This document shows, one piece after another, positions 52,369 to 56,281 of a stretch of DNA of 56,281 nucleotides. Positions within the stretch are counted from its first letter, which is position 1, and the number at the start of each line of letters is the position of its first letter. A program made the position numbers and the translations under genes. The notes below the pieces were generated by a model. That model ran no database searches. It was not told where the DNA came from and saw nothing but the letters and a program-made list of their open reading frames with translations. The stretch is from JBDNJM01 sp041687755 (GTDB taxonomy: Bacteria > Planctomycetota > UBA1135 > GCA-002686595). Where the stretch lies: positions 1 through 56,281 of the forward strand of contig JBDNJM010000090.1 of NCBI GenBank assembly GCA_041687755.1, read 5' to 3'.

Positions 52369-52600
52369 AAACATAATAAGGGGTGCTCGATGCGCTCTTC
52401 TCGCGTTGACGACAGTCGCAGCCTTGCTGATCCCCACCGCTCTTGCGCAGGGGGGCAGCGGCCTGAATCCCCCCCTCATGGGAGGCACGCAATCACGTGT
52501 CATGACCCAACCCCGCTCCGCGATCACGGCTCCGTCGATGAGCTTCGTTCTCGTGCCACAAGGAAGCGTCGTGCTGCCTCCTCGGTTGACGCTGCCTTGA
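52358..52600 (+). CDS. Module 2 gene C: small exported protein
   Basis: The 80-aa product (ATG 52358, overlapping gene B by 11 bases) has a signal peptide: MVNENIIRGARC, the core ALLALTTVAALLIPT and cleavage at ALA/QGG. The mature part, SGLNPPLMGGTQSRVMT and onward, is about 50 aa without Cys. Like its module 1 counterpart it is cut before QGG and holds Gly/Pro-rich text; otherwise sequence is not conserved. It sits 25 bases before gene D. Confidence 0.68.
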   Translation: MVNENIIRGARCALLALTTVAALLIPTALAQGGSGLNPPLMGGTQSRVMTQPRSAITAPSMSFVLVPQGSVVLPPRLTLP

Positions 52601-52625
52601 GTGGCGCTGGCTCCGGACTCGGGCG

Positions 52626-55600
52626 ATGAGGGCATCGGCAGGGCTCGTGGCCGGGGCGGTGCTGGTGGTGGTGCTCGTGGCTGCCGGGTTGTGGATGCAG
52701 GGCACCCGCCCCGACGTGGACACGGGGCTCGGGCTCGCGCAAGAGGTTCTGGAGGAGGAGCGTGCTGCGTCGCTTGACGCTGAGGGACCGGCCGCCGTTC
52801 CGACAGAGGGCGACGTCGAGGTCCCCCAGGAAGTAGCGAGTTCGGGCGGTGAGGGGGGTGGCGAAGGGGGCTCGATGCGGGCGGCGGTCGGAGACGCACT
52901 GGTGCTGCGCGTGGTGGGTCCGCAGGGAAGACCTCTCGAGGGAGCTATGGTCTCGCTGAATCCTCTGGAAAACGACGTGCTCGGGTTCTTTCCCGAAGAT
53001 CGCTGGACCGATTGGCTGTTCCTCCTCGGGGAACGCACCCAGCGCCTGATGGACGAGGCCGTCGTCGCCGTCACAGATTCTGAGGGGCGGGCAGAGCTTG
53101 AGCGGCCCGAGGGCGGGGACTGGATCCTTTGGGCAAGTTCATCCCGAGCCGTTGCTGCGCAGTTTGTGCGCTCGGCCGGGGGCGCGACGGATTGGCCGAC
53201 GGAGCTGCAGTTGAGCGTCGGGCTGGGAGGGCGTGCGACCGTCGTGGGTTCGGACGGGCGTGCCGTTCCGGGCGCTCGGGTGGTGCAGCAGGCGCTGTTG
53301 CCGGACGACGGGGGTACGCCGGACGATCCGGGGCGGCTGGTTCGGCGAGCGCTCGTTCGTGGTCATGAGGCCGGCGCGGACGGAGGGGTGGCGCTGGCGG
53401 CGTTCGGTGGACGGCAGCTCGTTTGGGCGGAGGTGGAGGGGCAGCGTTCGGCGCCGGTGATGCTGGGGGAGGACGGGGACGTTCGGCTGCAGGTGGGCGA
53501 GGTGTTCGAGTTGGTTACGCAGGCGCGAGGCCTCGACGGGGCGGTCTTGGAGCCTTGGGCGATGTTGGCGGTGCATGCGTTAGTCGGGGGCGAGGAGGTC
53601 TTGGTGGCGGCGGTGTCGCACGGGCCGGACTCGGCCGCGCTCTTGGACGTGCCGTTGGTGACGGGGGCCGAGGGGTACTTGGCGCGGATCGCCATGGGCG
53701 GCAACGAGTTCGCCGAGCGCAGCTTCGGCGTGCCCGCGGCGCGGGAGCGCGTCGAGCTGGAGTTCGAGTTTCGCCTGGGGATCAAGCACTGGATGGCGGT
53801 CGTCGACAAGGCCGCGCCGACGGTCGGGATCGGGGGGGCGCGGGTCACCTACCGGTGGACAGCGGTGGACGGGAGTCCTGCGGCGCGCACGGCGACCACC
53901 GCGCCGCACGGGTGGGCGTACCTGGTGGGGATTCCGGTGGGCGTCGATCTGTACTACGACGTCGAGGCCGCCGGCTATGCCCCGAGCCGCTCGGAGGCCT
54001 TTCGGCTGGCGGCTGGGGACGCCGATCAGGGACTCGAGGCGCATCTGAGCAAGGGCGCTCGCCTGCGGATTCGGGTCGTGGAGGACGGCGAGCCGGTCGA
54101 GGTCACGGCGTTCGCGAGCTGGCCGGAAGGAGCCGCGAGCGCGACCGAGATGCATCGCGAAGCGGAGCTCGGCGCCGACGGGTGGTACTCAGTGGACGCC
54201 GCGCCGGCGGAGGCGGCCTACGTGGTGGCGCTCGACGGACTAGGGCCTCTGGGGCCTGTGGGGTCCCTCGTCGAGGCGGAGCCGGGCCTGCTGGAGGCGA
54301 CGATCGAAGTTGGTGGTGCGCGGGCTGGAGTCGGTCGAATCCTCGACGCGCACACGCTGGAGGCGATCGAGGGAGCGTCCGTCGAGCTGGCGTCCGTGTC
54401 GGAGACGGGCGCGGCCATCGTGGTGCCGGTTCGTGCCGTGGAGAGCGGTAGGGACGGGCGCTTTCGGGTCGAGCGGGTCGTGGATGTTCGGGCGGCGGCC
54501 GTGGTTCGGGCGGAGGGTTATGCGGGGAGCTGGGCCACGACGGCAGAGTTCGGGGAGAACGGGGCGTTCGAGTTCGGTGATGTGTTCCTGGAGCCGGTGC
54601 GGCGTGCACGCGTGCGCCTCGAGGGCACGGACTCGCGCGGATACGAGCAGTACTTCCTGACGCCGGGCGAGCAGCTGACCACGGAAGTGGGGTTGCGCTT
54701 CGACGGCGAAGGCCTGGCGGCAGTCGATCTGGGGCCGAACGGGCGGCAGTTGTCGATCCGGCATCCCGGCGGGGACTGGGACCGGGTGATGTTGCGCGAG
54801 GTGGCGGGCACGGAGGAGATAGCGATCGACGTGGCGACCGAGGCGACGATGCGCGTGCGAATCGTTGACGAAACGGGAGCGCCGGTGGAGGTCACGGGAT
54901 CGATCAACGCTCGATTCGAGCAGCCGGCCGGGTTCATCGATCGGGGACAAGCGGTCGTCGAGCCCCGGAGCCAAATCGAACTCGCTGCGCCGCCGGCCGG
55001 ACCTCTGCAGGTGCTGTGGACGCCTCCGCGGGGCGAGTTTGGGTCTGGGCAGGTTGCGCTGGACTGGGATCCAGCGCGGGGGGACATGGTCGAGCTGGTC
55101 GTGCGCCGGGATTCCGCGCCACGGTTCGTGGTGACCTCGCCCGGTGGGGAGCCGCTCGCGGGCGTGCTCGTGCTGCAGGCGAGGATTGGCGCGGTCGATC
55201 TACAGCGGGACTACTCGACCGGGCGGACCGACGGGGAGGGTCGCGCCGCGGTGATGTTCCCGGACGAGGAGCCGTTGAACTTGGCCCTGCTCGGAGCGGA
55301 CGGGTCGCTGGTCGTGGGCTTGACTGCGGGGCCGCGGGTCGAGGGTGAGGCTCTGCCGCTGGTCCTCGACGCTCCGCACGGGCTCGAGGTTCGCGTGCAC
55401 GACGATGGCGCGGCTGTGGCGGGTGCGGCGCTTGTGTTGCAAACGCCCGGGCAGGTTTCGCTCCTGGGGCAGCTCTACTCGGGCGAGGACGGGATCGCGC
55501 AGCGCGAAGGGCTGGGTGCGGGTGCTTACACCATTGCCGCTTCGGCCCTGGGTCGGTTCCCTGTGGAGGTTGACATGCTGGTGCCGGGTGGGCGAGTGGA

Positions 55601-55889
55601 TATCGAGCTGCGCCGGCTCGGTGGGCTCGACGTCGAGGCGCGCTTCAGCGACGGCGGCGTTCCGGCGGGAGCGGGGGTCACCGTCGAGTCGACCGAGGGG
55701 TTGGGCGCGGTGGCCGACTGGATGGCCGAGGGTCGCGTGCCCTTGGTGGAGCTGCGGCTAGACGGGCAGGGCCGGCTCGGGTTGGACGGGCTGCCGCACG
55801 GGTCGTACCGGGTGCGGGTCGAGGGCGTGGGGGAAGCGCTCGCCGACGTGGTTGCTCTTGAGCGGAGTCGGGTGGTCGTACTGCCTTGA
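52626..55889 (+). CDS. Module 2 gene D: 1087-aa membrane-anchored repeat protein
   Basis: Same length as the module 1 paralogue. A membrane segment at about residues 5-24 (GLVAGAVLVVVLVAAGLWMQ) is followed by an acidic linker and the first regulatory-like repeat with GRPLEGAMVSLNPLENDVLG and GERTQRLMDEAVVAVTDSEG, the conserved block of the D family. Further repeats include GRAVPGARVVQQ, EGDAGARV-like units near the middle and the closing GLPHGSYRVRVEGVGE. It is probably exposed outside the cytoplasmic membrane. No catalytic residues are recognised. It is the last gene of the operon. Confidence 0.84.
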   Translation: MRASAGLVAGAVLVVVLVAAGLWMQGTRPDVDTGLGLAQEVLEEERAASLDAEGPAAVPTEGDVEVPQEVASSGGEGGGEGGSMRAAVGDALVLRVVGPQGRPLEGAMVSLNPLENDVLGFFPEDRWTDWLFLLGERTQRLMDEAVVAVTDSEGRAELERPEGGDWILWASSSRAVAAQFVRSAGGATDWPTELQLSVGLGGRATVVGSDGRAVPGARVVQQALLPDDGGTPDDPGRLVRRALVRGHEAGADGGVALAAFGGRQLVWAEVEGQRSAPVMLGEDGDVRLQVGEVFELVTQARGLDGAVLEPWAMLAVHALVGGEEVLVAAVSHGPDSAALLDVPLVTGAEGYLARIAMGGNEFAERSFGVPAARERVELEFEFRLGIKHWMAVVDKAAPTVGIGGARVTYRWTAVDGSPAARTATTAPHGWAYLVGIPVGVDLYYDVEAAGYAPSRSEAFRLAAGDADQGLEAHLSKGARLRIRVVEDGEPVEVTAFASWPEGAASATEMHREAELGADGWYSVDAAPAEAAYVVALDGLGPLGPVGSLVEAEPGLLEATIEVGGARAGVGRILDAHTLEAIEGASVELASVSETGAAIVVPVRAVESGRDGRFRVERVVDVRAAAVVRAEGYAGSWATTAEFGENGAFEFGDVFLEPVRRARVRLEGTDSRGYEQYFLTPGEQLTTEVGLRFDGEGLAAVDLGPNGRQLSIRHPGGDWDRVMLREVAGTEEIAIDVATEATMRVRIVDETGAPVEVTGSINARFEQPAGFIDRGQAVVEPRSQIELAAPPAGPLQVLWTPPRGEFGSGQVALDWDPARGDMVELVVRRDSAPRFVVTSPGGEPLAGVLVLQARIGAVDLQRDYSTGRTDGEGRAAVMFPDEEPLNLALLGADGSLVVGLTAGPRVEGEALPLVLDAPHGLEVRVHDDGAAVAGAALVLQTPGQVSLLGQLYSGEDGIAQREGLGAGAYTIAASALGRFPVEVDMLVPGGRVDIELRRLGGLDVEARFSDGGVPAGAGVTVESTEGLGAVADWMAEGRVPLVELRLDGQGRLGLDGLPHGSYRVRVEGVGEALADVVALERSRVVVLP

Positions 55890-56083
55890 GCAGCGTTGCT
55901 CTGGGCTAGCGCGAGTCACGGCGCAGGCGCCGTACCGTGGGGGGAGGGCTCTCAAGGCCTTCGAATGCCACGAATGACGAGCTATCGATGGATTTGGCGC
56001 AGACGGTGCGCAATTCGCGGGCGCCCTTGGCCTTGGCCGGGTCGAGTGTTCACTTACAGTGCGTCCGCGCGTTGGGGGCAGCT
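55890..56083. other. Short gap, possible IS end
   Basis: The word TGTTCACTTACAGTGCGTCC (56047-56066) lies just outside the transposase tail and could be the terminal repeat of that element. No partner end is visible in the window. Confidence 0.35.
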
Positions 56084-56281
56084 CTATTCCCTTTCGCCCG
56101 CCATCGCCTCTCCGACGAACGAGTAGCTGCTGGCCCCTTGGATCGAGCCGTCGCGCCGGACACGGCGCACCTCGAAGCCCCCTTCGTAGTCATGATCCTC
56201 GATACTGAATGGCATGCGCTTGGACGACGGCTCGTAGAGCTCCGAAGGCGTGCGCATGTCGAGTGCCTCGTGCGGGCGGAT
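56084..56281 (-). mobile_element. rve-type transposase, C-terminal part, cut by window edge
   Basis: The minus-strand frame enters from the right edge with IRPHEALDMRTPSELYEPSS and continues GGFEVRRVRRDGSIQG, ending at a TAG (56084-56086). RPHEALxxxTP is the well-known tail of integrase-core transposases of the IS3/IS481 type. Relatives go on for some 20-30 residues after the point where this one stops (MAGERE), so the 3' end may be damaged. The rest of the element lies beyond the window. Confidence 0.75.

Overview
The window is a high-GC bacterial chromosome segment. The best guess from gene style is Planctomycetota or a similar phylum: DUF1080 (3-keto-disaccharide hydrolase type) lipoproteins, ECF-like sigma proteins, large secreted proteins built from carboxypeptidase-regulatory-like repeats, a Tad pilus locus and a giant UvrA-like protein. 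No rRNA, tRNA or CRISPR was seen, so the taxonomy is inference.

Layout. 1-3.4 kb is a graveyard of broken genes: frameshifted istB of an IS21 element, an IS1380-family transposase tail, the tail of a Fic protein, a GNAT tail and a 0.4-kb degenerate copy of the 3' end of the DUF1080 gene at 6.4-7.2 kb; one small conserved hypothetical gene survives among them. 3.4-7.2 kb holds an outer-membrane barrel protein, a DUF523/TudS-like protein, a frameshifted lipoprotein alpha/beta hydrolase and the intact DUF1080 lipoprotein. 7.6-10.6 kb holds a Fic protein with a twin palindromic operator, a nonsense-interrupted DUF4143 ATPase with its own palindrome, and a second Fic relic.

10.7-15.9 kb and 50.7-55.9 kb carry two divergent copies of the same four-gene operon, in the same order and orientation: A, a sigma-like protein of about 243 aa; B, a soluble protein of about 310 aa with a shared N-terminal signature; C, an exported protein of about 80 aa; D, a membrane-anchored 1087-aa repeat protein. 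I regard this pair as the most interesting and possibly undescribed system here.

15.9-16.2 kb is a mini IS3 relic with both inverted repeats. 16.3-27.9 kb (minus strand) is a compact Tad/Flp pilus operon headed by an ECF sigma gene: sigma, secretin, flp, hairpin, tadE, cpaB, tadG, tadZ, tadA, tadB, tadC, TPR lipoprotein. Eight of its ten junctions are 4-bp ATGA/GTGA overlaps; no prepilin peptidase is present.

28.2-31.1 kb holds two exported proteins of unknown function. 31.25-37.9 kb is an OMF-ybhGFSR-type efflux operon in which four of five genes carry stops or frameshifts while one permease gene is still open. 38.3-39.2 kb is a multi-TM protein behind a 14-bp tandem repeat. 40.0-44.7 kb is a 1574-aa UvrA-like protein with four ABC cassettes. 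45.9-46.8 kb is a broken DUF6930/DUF7309-like gene, divergent from an intact SWIM-SNF2 helicase (47.1-50.3 kb). The window ends inside an rve-type transposase fragment.

Lesions cluster in IS-rich or accessory stretches, while genes of 2-5 kb elsewhere are clean. This favours real gene decay over general sequence error, but reads would be needed to prove it.
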